Shown: piece after piece, positions 9,005 through 17,873 of the stretch
How the letters are laid out: each line of letters opens with the position of its first letter
Numbering within the stretch: position 1 is the stretch's first letter
From: an uncultured Pelagibacteraceae bacterium
GTDB lineage: Bacteria > Pseudomonadota > Alphaproteobacteria > Pelagibacterales > Pelagibacteraceae
Direction: 5' to 3'
Length of the DNA: 64,000 bases
Assembly (NCBI GenBank): GCA_902570125.1
Contig: CACFXK010000004.1
Coordinates: forward strand, 38,192 to 102,191
Program-made: the position numbers and the translations under genes
The notes under the pieces: model-generated
The model's database searches: none
Seen by the model: only the letters and a program-made list of their open reading frames with translations
What the model was told of the DNA's origin: nothing

Positions 9005-10156
9005 TTAGAGAATAACTAAGTCTGTCTTTTGATTGCCTATTCTTTCATTTCCTTTTTCAGTAACAATGTAAGTCTCACCTAGATTCATAGCTAACTCATT
9101 TTTACTATCCATTAGAATCATGTGCATAAAGAAAACATTTCCTGGTTGGATTACATAAGGATTGCCTGTGTAAAGCATTGGCCAATCCATCCAATTAGGG
9201 GAAAATGTTGCACCTAATGAATATCCACATGCATTCATCCGACAATCTTTATAACCTAAATTATCAAATATTTTTGCATGCATATCAAAAACCTCTCCAA
9301 TTTTATTACCAGGTTTTAATGTATTTTCACAATTTTTTAGTGCTTCTTCACAAGCCTCATGCATTTCATAATGTTTGGGATTTGCTTTTCCAATCGGTAT
9401 AGTTCTGAACATTGCAGAATGATAATGTCTATACGTACCTGCCCATTCAATAGTTAGTTGATCTACATCATTAAGTATTTGTTTTTCTGATTGATATCTA
9501 CATAGTAGTGCGTTTTTACCAGAACCTATTATAAATTCATTTGCAGGATAGTCCCCACCTCCTTCAAAAATTACTCTATTCATTTCAGCAAGAATTTTAC
9601 TTTCACTCACTCCCTTTTTAGCAAATTTCCAAACTTCATCTAAAGCTTTGTCGGCTAGGGTTGCTGCTTTCTTAACATAAACTATTTCTTCAGGAGATTT
9701 AATTACTCTGAGTTTTGTTATTAATTCAGATTTATCATCTAAAGAGCAAAAATTTTTTAATGATTTATTTAAATTAATTGCATTACGTCCAGTAAGTCCA
9801 TAAGCTTCATACTCAATACCGATCTTTTTATCTTTTAAGTTGAGTTCGTTTAAGATTTGCTTTAGATCCTCTGTGGGATTAGAATCATCTTTATCAACCC
9901 AAATTTTTATATTTTCTATATTTGAAGTATTTTGTGCTTGTCTTAAATCAGGAGCTCGAGTTAATAATATTAAATTGCCTTTTTGGTCTAATATTAAGGA
10001 CTGAAAAAAAACATAACCAAATGTATCGTAACCAGTCAGCCAATACATAGACTCTTGTCTAAACATGACCAAGGCATCTATTTTTTCCTCTTTTAATTTA
10101 GTAATAACTTTATTTTTTCTATTTTTGAATTCTTCTGAGGAAAAATGAAGACCCAT
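9005..10156 (-). CDS. M24-family (pita-bread fold) protein, Xaa-Pro peptidase/creatinase/ectoine-hydrolase-like
   Basis: Creatinase-like N domain; ITKLRVIKSPEEIVYVKKAATLADKAL; SGKNALLCRYQSEKQI; FMHMILMDSKNELAMNLGETYIVTEKG. Confidence 0.82.
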   Translation of the reverse strand: MGLHFSSEEFKNRKNKVITKLKEEKIDALVMFRQESMYWLTGYDTFGYVFFQSLILDQKGNLILLTRAPDLRQAQNTSNIENIKIWVDKDDSNPTEDLKQILNELNLKDKKIGIEYEAYGLTGRNAINLNKSLKNFCSLDDKSELITKLRVIKSPEEIVYVKKAATLADKALDEVWKFAKKGVSESKILAEMNRVIFEGGGDYPANEFIIGSGKNALLCRYQSEKQILNDVDQLTIEWAGTYRHYHSAMFRTIPIGKANPKHYEMHEACEEALKNCENTLKPGNKIGEVFDMHAKIFDNLGYKDCRMNACGYSLGATFSPNWMDWPMLYTGNPYVIQPGNVFFMHMILMDSKNELAMNLGETYIVTEKGNERIGNQKTDLVIL

Positions 10157-10926
10157 TAATTGATAGTGGTTCTAACTGATCCGATTTTATCAACTTTGCC
10201 TATATATTCGCCCTTATTTTTTATTGGAACAACTCCTACCGTTGAGCCTGTGAACACGTAGAAATCTTTCTCTAATTTTACTTTTTCTTTCCTAATTTTA
10301 TTTAAGACAAATTTTAGAGAATTAAGAGGGTTTATATAAACAGTATTTGTATTACCTTTGATATTTAAACCCTTATTATTTTTTAAATTTGTTTTTAAAT
10401 TATTTAAATTTAATTTTTTAAACTTCTTTTTTGGTCCCGTAATAAATTTAATATTTACTCCAAAATCACTACATAAATCACCTAAAAACTTAATACCTTT
10501 TTTTTTCTGTCTAAAACCTACTACCTCAATACAAGGACCCATATGGGTTATAAATTTTGTGACATTTTTTGGATTTAGCCTACCTTTGAAACCAAAAAAG
10601 GATTTTTTAATTATGTAATAAACTTCTACTTCAATACCTAGAGCATATTTATTTACCTTAACTTTACCTCCTGATTTAATAAGGTTTTTTTGAAATACTG
10701 TTGAATGGAAAGGTTCTTTTTCTTTTAACTTTTTTAAGAGAGCAAAAATAGTTCCACCTGCTTTAAATCCTATTTTGCTATCATTAATTTTACTTTCACA
10801 TAACATTCTTAATTTATGTGCAAGTTTAATATTTTTGCAAAACTTCTCTGGTATTGGATTGATTAATTTATTTTTGTTGTAGGCATTAACTAGTCTTTTT
10901 GAAACTGATTGGATATCATTTTTCAT
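10156..10926 (-). CDS. 2-keto-4-pentenoate hydratase / fumarylacetoacetase-like protein
   Basis: GFKAGGTI, EVEVYYII, GPCIEVVGFR, FTGSTVGVVPI correspond to the hydratase family layout. Confidence 0.72.
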   Translation of the reverse strand: MKNDIQSVSKRLVNAYNKNKLINPIPEKFCKNIKLAHKLRMLCESKINDSKIGFKAGGTIFALLKKLKEKEPFHSTVFQKNLIKSGGKVKVNKYALGIEVEVYYIIKKSFFGFKGRLNPKNVTKFITHMGPCIEVVGFRQKKKGIKFLGDLCSDFGVNIKFITGPKKKFKKLNLNNLKTNLKNNKGLNIKGNTNTVYINPLNSLKFVLNKIRKEKVKLEKDFYVFTGSTVGVVPIKNKGEYIGKVDKIGSVRTTIN

Positions 10927-10935
10927 AGTAATAGA

Positions 10936-11724
10936 TTATTGAATAACTGTCATTGGATCAAGTCTAGTTTGAAACCAATTAACTCTAAAGTCTAGATGAG
11001 GACCTGTTGATCTGCCAGTAGAACCTACTGTACCTATTATATCACCTTGTTTTATTAAGTCTCCAACGTCAACCATTACATTTTCTAAGTGTGAATAGAT
11101 TGTTGATATGCCATGACCGTGATCCATTATGATTGTTCCACCAGTATAATAAAGATCATTTTCAGCCATTGTAACAACTCCAGTTCCAGATGACTTTATT
11201 GGCGTTCCTTTTTTTGCAGCAATATCTATTCCATAGTGAGGCCATCTTGGTTTACCATTTAGAATTCTTTGACTTCCATAAACTCCACTAATTATTCCTT
11301 TAACAGGCATAATGAATTTATTGCTAAAATAATTTAAATCTGAATTTATGGCTCTTGCTTCACCTATTTTTCCATTCTCTTTTTTTATTCTTTTGTATAC
11401 AGACTCTGGAGGTGTTACTTTATTTTCAGGTAATCCATCTATTCTTTGAATATTGTATTTTCTTTTAAATACACGTTTAGTGATTTTTTTAGTTTTACCA
11501 TTCGAAATTTTTGTAATTAATATATCGTATTTTCTATCTCTATCTATACCAAATACAAAGAAACCATTTTTGGATACTTTTATTTTTTTTTTATCAATTA
11601 TAATTTTTGAACTTGGATCAGTTTTACCTAAAATATAATGTCCTTGAATAAACTTACCAGTAAATTCAATCGCCAGAATGTTTGTTGGAAATAAAATTGC
11701 TATGATAAGCAATATTTTTTTCAT
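10936..11724 (-). CDS. M23-family peptidase (LytM/NlpD-like)
   Basis: HYGIDIAAKKGTPIKSSGTGVV...HGHGISTIYSHLENVMVDVGDLIKQGDIIGTVGSTGRSTGPHLDFRV; start trimmed to MKKILL at 11724, ahead of a signal peptide. Confidence 0.9.
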   Translation of the reverse strand: MKKILLIIAILFPTNILAIEFTGKFIQGHYILGKTDPSSKIIIDKKKIKVSKNGFFVFGIDRDRKYDILITKISNGKTKKITKRVFKRKYNIQRIDGLPENKVTPPESVYKRIKKENGKIGEARAINSDLNYFSNKFIMPVKGIISGVYGSQRILNGKPRWPHYGIDIAAKKGTPIKSSGTGVVTMAENDLYYTGGTIIMDHGHGISTIYSHLENVMVDVGDLIKQGDIIGTVGSTGRSTGPHLDFRVNWFQTRLDPMTVIQ

Positions 11725-12482
11725 TATTTTGCGGTCCACCCACCGTCTATTTTTATAGATGTTCCTGTTATCATTGCTGCAGCATCTGAAGCTAAAAAAC
11801 AAACTGCAGTTGCAACGTCACTCTCTTTTGCGGCTTTACCCATAGGAATATTTCCTAGTGCTAATTTTTTAAAATTTTTGTTTTTAAAAAATTGTTTCAC
11901 CATTGGTGTTTCAACAAAGGTTGGCGCTACGGTATTTACTCTTATATTTTTTGTGGCGAGCTCTACACCCATACCTTTAGTCAGTCCTTCAATACCAAAT
12001 TTAGTCATATTATAAACGTTTCTACCAGACATACCTACATGACCAAGTTGCGATGACATGTTAATAATGGATCCACCTCTTTTCTTATTTTTTATCATCT
12101 TTTTTACAACTATTTGAGCAACATTAAATGCAGCTCTTAAATTTAAATCTATCAAATAATTTAAGCTTTCTTGTTTTACTTTATCAAACGGTTCTGGAAT
12201 ATTAGTCCCAGCATTGTTTACTAAAATATCTATTATTTTTATTTTTTTTAATTTTTTACTTAAATCTTTGTAATCCATTACATCACAGTTTATTTTTATC
12301 AATTTACTTTTCACTTTTTTTATATCTTTTTCTAGTTTATCTAAATCCGAGGAAGTTCTGCTTAGTCCTATTATTGTTGCACCAGCCTCAGCCATTGCAA
12401 TAGAACAAGCTCTTCCTAAGCCTTTACCAGCCCCTGTTACAAGAGCATACTTATTTTTAAGATTAATTTTTTTTAAATACAT
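11724..12482 (-). CDS. short-chain dehydrogenase/reductase
   Basis: TGAGKGLGRACS; NNAGTN; YNMTKFGIEGLTKG (YxxxK); C-terminal GTSIKIDGGWTAK. Confidence 0.92.
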   Translation of the reverse strand: MYLKKINLKNKYALVTGAGKGLGRACSIAMAEAGATIIGLSRTSSDLDKLEKDIKKVKSKLIKINCDVMDYKDLSKKLKKIKIIDILVNNAGTNIPEPFDKVKQESLNYLIDLNLRAAFNVAQIVVKKMIKNKKRGGSIINMSSQLGHVGMSGRNVYNMTKFGIEGLTKGMGVELATKNIRVNTVAPTFVETPMVKQFFKNKNFKKLALGNIPMGKAAKESDVATAVCFLASDAAAMITGTSIKIDGGWTAK

Positions 12483-13058
12483 TTAAATAAAAAGTTTTAA
12501 ATCTGTGTAAATTAGTTCAACTGCCACAAACAATATAGCAAATAAACCAACCCATGCTATCCATTTATAATCTTTTATCCATTTGGAAATTAATGTTGCA
12601 GCTGTAGCCATCAAAATAATAGATAAAACAAGACCAAATATTAATAGATAATAATGATCTTTGGCAGCACCAGCAACACCGAGCACATTGTCTAAACTCA
12701 TCGTAAAGTCAGCTAGCAAAACGGTCCAAATTGCTTTCAACATTGATGAGTTATCAACTTTAATATTTTCCTCACTACCACCTGAATTTTTAATTACATC
12801 GACATAAAGTTTATAAACTATGTAAAGAAGCAACAGACCACCTATAAGTCTTAAACCTGTGATTTGTAAAAGATAAGCGGTTAAAAGTGTTAATAAAATT
12901 CTTAGTATTACTGCTCCACCAATGCCCCAAAAAATAATTTTTTTTCTTTGTTCTGGTGGAAACTTAGAGGCAACCATTCCAATGATAATGGCATTATCTC
13001 CAGCTAAAATTAAATCTATAAATATTATTTGAAAAAAAATTGTTATTTCTTCGGTCAT
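12483..13058 (-). CDS. TerC family integral membrane protein
   Basis: DLILAGDNAIIIGMVASKFP; LLADFTMSLDNVLGVAGAA. Confidence 0.9.
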   Translation of the reverse strand: MTEEITIFFQIIFIDLILAGDNAIIIGMVASKFPPEQRKKIIFWGIGGAVILRILLTLLTAYLLQITGLRLIGGLLLLYIVYKLYVDVIKNSGGSEENIKVDNSSMLKAIWTVLLADFTMSLDNVLGVAGAAKDHYYLLIFGLVLSIILMATAATLISKWIKDYKWIAWVGLFAILFVAVELIYTDLKLFI

Positions 13059-14656
13059 CTAGCATCTTCTATTATCATATCTGCTGCTTTTTCAGCAATC
13101 ATAATAGTAGGTGCATTGGTATTTCCTGAGGTTATTGATGGCATGACAGATGCATCAACAATTCTTAAATTTTCTAAGCCATGAGCGACTAATCGGTCAG
13201 ATACAACTGCATTTTCGTCAGTCCCCATTCTACATGTGCTCACAGGATGAAAAATAGTACTACAAAATTTTCCAGCCTCTTTAGCCAATTCCTCATTATC
13301 CGTAATATGAATTCCAGGCCTATATTCTTCAGGCTCATACTCTTTATAAGCTTTTGAATTCATAACAATATTTCTTGTGATTTTTAATGCTTTACCTGCA
13401 ATTTCTCTGTCTTCGTCTGTAGATAAGTAATTCATCTTAATTTCTGGAGATACTCTTGTATCGGATGATTTTAATTTAATAGAACCTCTGCTGGTTGGTC
13501 TTACATTTGTGATGCTAGGAGTAAATGCTGTAAATTTATGAAGGGAGCCTTTGCCTAAGACATCTGTGCTAGCTGGAGATACATGGAATTGCAAATTAGG
13601 AGTTGCTAAATGATCATCACTTTTTACAAAGCCACATAAATAACTAGCCCCGACCGTTAGTGGTCCTTTTCTAAATAAGAAATATTTTAGTCCAGTCATA
13701 AGCTTTTTAGTCATACTATAATAGATATCATTTAAGCTTTCTAAATTTTTAACTTTATAAACTGGTCTTAACATTAAATGATCTGTTAAATTCATACCTA
13801 CTCCAGGATGATCTTTAACTACATTTACATTATTTTTTTTTAAAAGTTCACCTGGACCAATACCTGAAGCTTGAAGAATATGAGGTGAGCCTATCGTCCC
13901 AGAACTTAAAATTACCTCTTTATTTGCTTTAACAGTAATTACATTCTCACCAATCCAATAATTCACTTTGTCTGCTTTTTTATTATCAAACTCAATGTTC
14001 TTAACATGAGCATTCGTAACAACTTTTAAATTTTTTCTTTTTTTAACTGGATTGAGATACCCTACGGCAGTACTACATCTTAGACCATTTCTTACGGTAA
14101 AAGGAAAATAACCCATTCCTTCATTGTCACCATTATTAAAATCATCAGTTCTTTTGTGACCAAATTCTTCTGCTGCATCCATAAATAGATCGCACACTTT
14201 AAAGGTTCCTCTTATTTGCTGAACTGCCAAAGGACCACCAGATCCATGAAATTCATTTTCACCAAATTGAAAATCTTCAGATTTTTTAAAATAGGGAAGC
14301 ACATCTTCCCATGACCAACCAACGTTACCAAGCTGTCTCCAATAATCAAAATCGTTCGATTGACCTCTAATATAAAGCATTCCATTTATTGAGGAACTTC
14401 CACCTAAAGTTTTACCTCTTGGGTAAACCATTTCTCTATTATCACAAAACTCTTCTTTTTCCGTCTGAAAACACCAATCCGTTTTTGGGTTCAACATTGT
14501 TTTAAAATATCCACCTGGAATATGGATCCAAGGGTTTGTGTCTCTACTTCCAGCCTCGATCAATAAAACTTTATGATTTGGATTAGCGCTTAATCTATTT
14601 GCTAGTACACATCCAGCAGATCCAGCACCTAAAATAACATAATCAAAGTTTTCCAT
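13055..14656 (-). CDS. GMC family oxidoreductase (choline/alcohol dehydrogenase-like)
   Basis: MENFDYVILGAGSAGCVLANRLS; YPRGKTLGGSSSINGMLYIRG; HPVSTCRMG; SGNTNAPTIMIAEKAADMI; start trimmed from the ORF to MENFD. Confidence 0.93.
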   Translation of the reverse strand: MENFDYVILGAGSAGCVLANRLSANPNHKVLLIEAGSRDTNPWIHIPGGYFKTMLNPKTDWCFQTEKEEFCDNREMVYPRGKTLGGSSSINGMLYIRGQSNDFDYWRQLGNVGWSWEDVLPYFKKSEDFQFGENEFHGSGGPLAVQQIRGTFKVCDLFMDAAEEFGHKRTDDFNNGDNEGMGYFPFTVRNGLRCSTAVGYLNPVKKRKNLKVVTNAHVKNIEFDNKKADKVNYWIGENVITVKANKEVILSSGTIGSPHILQASGIGPGELLKKNNVNVVKDHPGVGMNLTDHLMLRPVYKVKNLESLNDIYYSMTKKLMTGLKYFLFRKGPLTVGASYLCGFVKSDDHLATPNLQFHVSPASTDVLGKGSLHKFTAFTPSITNVRPTSRGSIKLKSSDTRVSPEIKMNYLSTDEDREIAGKALKITRNIVMNSKAYKEYEPEEYRPGIHITDNEELAKEAGKFCSTIFHPVSTCRMGTDENAVVSDRLVAHGLENLRIVDASVMPSITSGNTNAPTIMIAEKAADMIIEDAR

Positions 14657-14736
14657 AATATTTTTATAATTAAATTTTTTTAAAAATCTTTTAACATATA
14701 CTTTATAAATTAAATAATAACATTGAGTAGTTATAT

Positions 14737-16332
14737 ATGAAATATTTAGACGCATTAATTATAGGTGCTGGATTTTCAGGACTATATCAACTTCATTGTT
14801 TGAGAGATAAATTAAAATTAAACACATTGGTCCTAGAAGAAGGAGATGATCTAGGAGGTACATGGTACTGGAATAGATACCCAGGGGCGAGATGTGACTC
14901 AGAGAGTTTTACCTATGGTTTTACTTTTTCAAAAAAAATTTTTAAAAACTGGACTTGGAAAGAAAGATATCCTAAACAAAAAGTAATTTTAAAATATCTC
15001 AAATATTTTTCGAAAGAATATAATCTTAAAAAAAACATAGTTTTTAAACAAAAGGTAATATCTACACAATATTTTGAAAAAGAAAACTTATGGAAAGTAA
15101 AAACGAACAATAAGAAAATTTATTTTGCAAAATATTTAATTTGTGCAGTTGGGTCCCTTTCCTCAATTAATTTACCTGCAATAAAAGGAATAAACCAATT
15201 TAAAGGTCAACTACACCACAGTGGTAGATGGCCCAAAAAAAATATTAATTTTAAAAATAAAATTGTTGGACAGGTAGGAACAGGTTCTACTGGGATACAG
15301 ATCGCACCTGAAATTGCCAAAAAAGCAAAAAAATTAGTTTTATTCCAAAGATCTCCGAATTTTAGTATTCCAGCAAGAAATAGAAAATTATCAAATACAA
15401 ACATTAAAAACTATAAAAAAAATTTTAATAAATTAAGAAGTTTTTTAAAAAGAACACCAGGTGGCCATCCTTTTGAATTTCCAAAAAAATCTGCATTTGA
15501 TTTTAACGAAGCTAGAAGAAATCAGATGTATGAAAAATCTTGGCATTATGGAACTTTATCCTTTAGAGCAACTTTTAATGACATAGTAAAAACCATCAAA
15601 GCAAATAAAACAGCAGTTAAATTTATTGAAAATAAAATATACTCAACAGTTAAAAATAAAGAGTATGCAAAGATCCTTACTAATTTTGACCACCCATTTA
15701 CTGCTAAAAGACCAACCTTAAATACAAATTATTATGAGATGTTTAATAAAAAAAATGTGGAATTAGTTGATTTAAAAGAAAACCCAATAATAAAAATTAC
15801 CAAAAGAGGAATAAAGACAAAAAAAAATGAATACACACTAGATAAAATTATATTTGCAACAGGATTTGATGCTCTGACAGGTTCAATTGAAAAATTAAAT
15901 ATAACTGGGAAAAAGGGAATTAAATTGACTAAATATTGGAAAAGTGGACCTAAAAGTTTTTTAGGACTTCTTGTTCCTAACTTTCCAAATATGTTTATAG
16001 TTAGTGGTCCAGGAAGTCCCTCAGTATTAACAAATGTACCGGTACAAATAGAACAGCATGTTGAATGGATTACTAAATGTATTAAGTTTTTGGAAAATAA
16101 TAAAAGACAAAGTATAGAAAGTACAAATGAAGCAGCAAAAAAATGGCAAAAAGAAATTACGAGCTCAGTTAAAAAAACATTATTTATGAAAGCAAAAAGC
16201 TCGTGGTATAAAGGCGACAATATACCTGGCAAGTCGAAGTCTTTTTTACCTTATCCTGGTGGAATGCCAAAATATAGAAAAGCTTGTTTAAAAGTTGAGA
16301 AGACTAATTATAAAGAATTAAAAATAATCTAA
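14737..16332 (+). CDS. flavin-containing monooxygenase, type I Baeyer-Villiger-like
   Basis: GAGFSGLYQLH; GGTWYWNRYPGARCDSES; BVMO-like fingerprint FKGQLHHSGRWP; GTGSTGIQ second Rossmann; FATGFDALTG. Confidence 0.9.
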   Translation: MKYLDALIIGAGFSGLYQLHCLRDKLKLNTLVLEEGDDLGGTWYWNRYPGARCDSESFTYGFTFSKKIFKNWTWKERYPKQKVILKYLKYFSKEYNLKKNIVFKQKVISTQYFEKENLWKVKTNNKKIYFAKYLICAVGSLSSINLPAIKGINQFKGQLHHSGRWPKKNINFKNKIVGQVGTGSTGIQIAPEIAKKAKKLVLFQRSPNFSIPARNRKLSNTNIKNYKKNFNKLRSFLKRTPGGHPFEFPKKSAFDFNEARRNQMYEKSWHYGTLSFRATFNDIVKTIKANKTAVKFIENKIYSTVKNKEYAKILTNFDHPFTAKRPTLNTNYYEMFNKKNVELVDLKENPIIKITKRGIKTKKNEYTLDKIIFATGFDALTGSIEKLNITGKKGIKLTKYWKSGPKSFLGLLVPNFPNMFIVSGPGSPSVLTNVPVQIEQHVEWITKCIKFLENNKRQSIESTNEAAKKWQKEITSSVKKTLFMKAKSSWYKGDNIPGKSKSFLPYPGGMPKYRKACLKVEKTNYKELKII

Positions 16333-17076
16333 ATGAATAAAATTAAATTTCTAATAATATATTTTTTTTTAATTTGTAATGTTTTTGCCGCAGAAATAAA
16401 AATTATTCTTGATAAGCCAGGCGAAGGAAAAAAAATTATTAATCACTCATGGGTTCAAATTGAATACACAGGTTCTTTTGTTGATGGAAAAGTTTTCGAT
16501 ACCAACGTTGGAAAAGATAGACCTTTAGTTGTTCAAATAGGTATGAAAGAAGTTATACCTGGATTTGAAATGGGTATTGTTGGAGCCAATAAAGGAACTG
16601 TCAGAAAAATTAAAATACCTGCTGAACTAGCATATGGAGCAACAGGTGCTGGAAATATAATACCGCCAAACTCCGATCTTATTTTTGAGTTCAAGATTAT
16701 TGATGTTCTAGATCCAAATTATAATTTAATAACATCTGATGAATTAAACAATTTATTGAAAAAAAATGCAGTAGTTTTAGATATTAGAACAGAAGACCAA
16801 TGGATTAAAACTGGTGTAATTAAAGAGTCGTTTCAAGAAACAGCTTTTGATAAAAATGGAAAATTTAATGTTTACCTTATGGATAGAGTAAGAGCTTTAG
16901 CTGGAGCAGAGTCTCAAAATATTGAAATTATTTTTGTTAGTCATGATGGTGAAACAGCATCAATTTTAGGCAATGCTTTTGCAGAAGATCTTGGTTTTAA
17001 AAATGTTTATGTTCTTGATGGAGGAATTAAAGCTTGGATTAGTGAGAAAAAAGCATTAGTTTCCTTCTTAAAATAA
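16333..17076 (+). CDS. secreted FKBP-type peptidyl-prolyl isomerase fused to a C-terminal rhodanese-like domain
   Basis: Signal peptide; FKBP YTGSFVDGKVFDTN...VIPGFEMGI...PAELAYGATG..IPPNSDLIFEFKIIDV; rhodanese-like VVLDIRTEDQWIKTGVI...VYVLDGGIKAWI. Confidence 0.88.
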   Translation: MNKIKFLIIYFFLICNVFAAEIKIILDKPGEGKKIINHSWVQIEYTGSFVDGKVFDTNVGKDRPLVVQIGMKEVIPGFEMGIVGANKGTVRKIKIPAELAYGATGAGNIIPPNSDLIFEFKIIDVLDPNYNLITSDELNNLLKKNAVVLDIRTEDQWIKTGVIKESFQETAFDKNGKFNVYLMDRVRALAGAESQNIEIIFVSHDGETASILGNAFAEDLGFKNVYVLDGGIKAWISEKKALVSFLK

Positions 17077-17093
17077 CGTCAATCATTTGGGAA

Positions 17094-17873
17094 ATGAAAC
17101 TTAAGGATAGGGTAGCAATAGTTACAGGCGGAGGAAAAGGAATAGGACAAGAAATTTGTCTTGGTCTTGTAAAAGAAGGTGCAAAGATAGTTATCGCAGA
17201 AATAGATATTGAAAATTCAGAAAAAGCTAAAAAAAAAATTATAGAGGCAGGCAGTGAAGCAATAATTATAAAAACTGACGTTTCAAATCAAAAGAGCATC
17301 AACGAGATGGTGGATCAAACTATCAAACACTACGGTAAAATTGATATTCTAATAAACAATGCAGGAATTAGACATGTTAAGAAACTTTTAGATCATACAA
17401 AACAAGATTGGGATGATATGATTTCTGTAAATCTAACAGCACCTTTCCTTGCTAGTCAGGCTGTAATTCCTCATATGATTAAAAATGGAAAAGGTAAAAT
17501 TATTAACTTTGGGTCGATAGCAAGTTTTATGGGAAGACCAGATAGGGTAGGATATGTAGCTGCAAAGAGCGGTGTCTTAGGCTTAACAAGAGCATTATCT
17601 GTTGATCTAACTGGAAAAAATATTAATGTAAATACTATTTGTCCAGGTTTAATATCTACCTCATTTAATCAAAAATATGCTGAAGATCCAAAACATGGTG
17701 AAGCCTGGGGGAAAGAAACTGTAGTAGGTAGATGGGGAGAACCAAAAGATATAGTTGGAGCAGCAGTATTTTTATCAAGCGATGATTCTGATTTCATAAA
17801 TGGCTCTGAAATAAAAATAGATGGTGGATGGCTCTCTTCTAAAGTTAGAAGAGGAGAATTAGATAATGAGTAA
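17094..17873 (+). CDS. short-chain dehydrogenase/reductase
   Basis: TGGGKGIGQEI; NNAGIRH; YVAAKSGVLGLTR; GSEIKIDGGW. Confidence 0.93.
   Translation: MKLKDRVAIVTGGGKGIGQEICLGLVKEGAKIVIAEIDIENSEKAKKKIIEAGSEAIIIKTDVSNQKSINEMVDQTIKHYGKIDILINNAGIRHVKKLLDHTKQDWDDMISVNLTAPFLASQAVIPHMIKNGKGKIINFGSIASFMGRPDRVGYVAAKSGVLGLTRALSVDLTGKNINVNTICPGLISTSFNQKYAEDPKHGEAWGKETVVGRWGEPKDIVGAAVFLSSDDSDFINGSEIKIDGGWLSSKVRRGELDNE

Noticed and set aside
9005-10156. M24 protein as DddP DMSP lyase
   Set aside because: Family membership alone does not separate DddP, ectoine hydrolase and creatinase; no decisive residues could be verified.
10156-10926. Calling the FAH-like gene a bona fide mhpD/catechol meta-cleavage enzyme
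   Set aside because: No ring-cleavage dioxygenase or aldolase partner is nearby; only superfamily-level assignment is justified.
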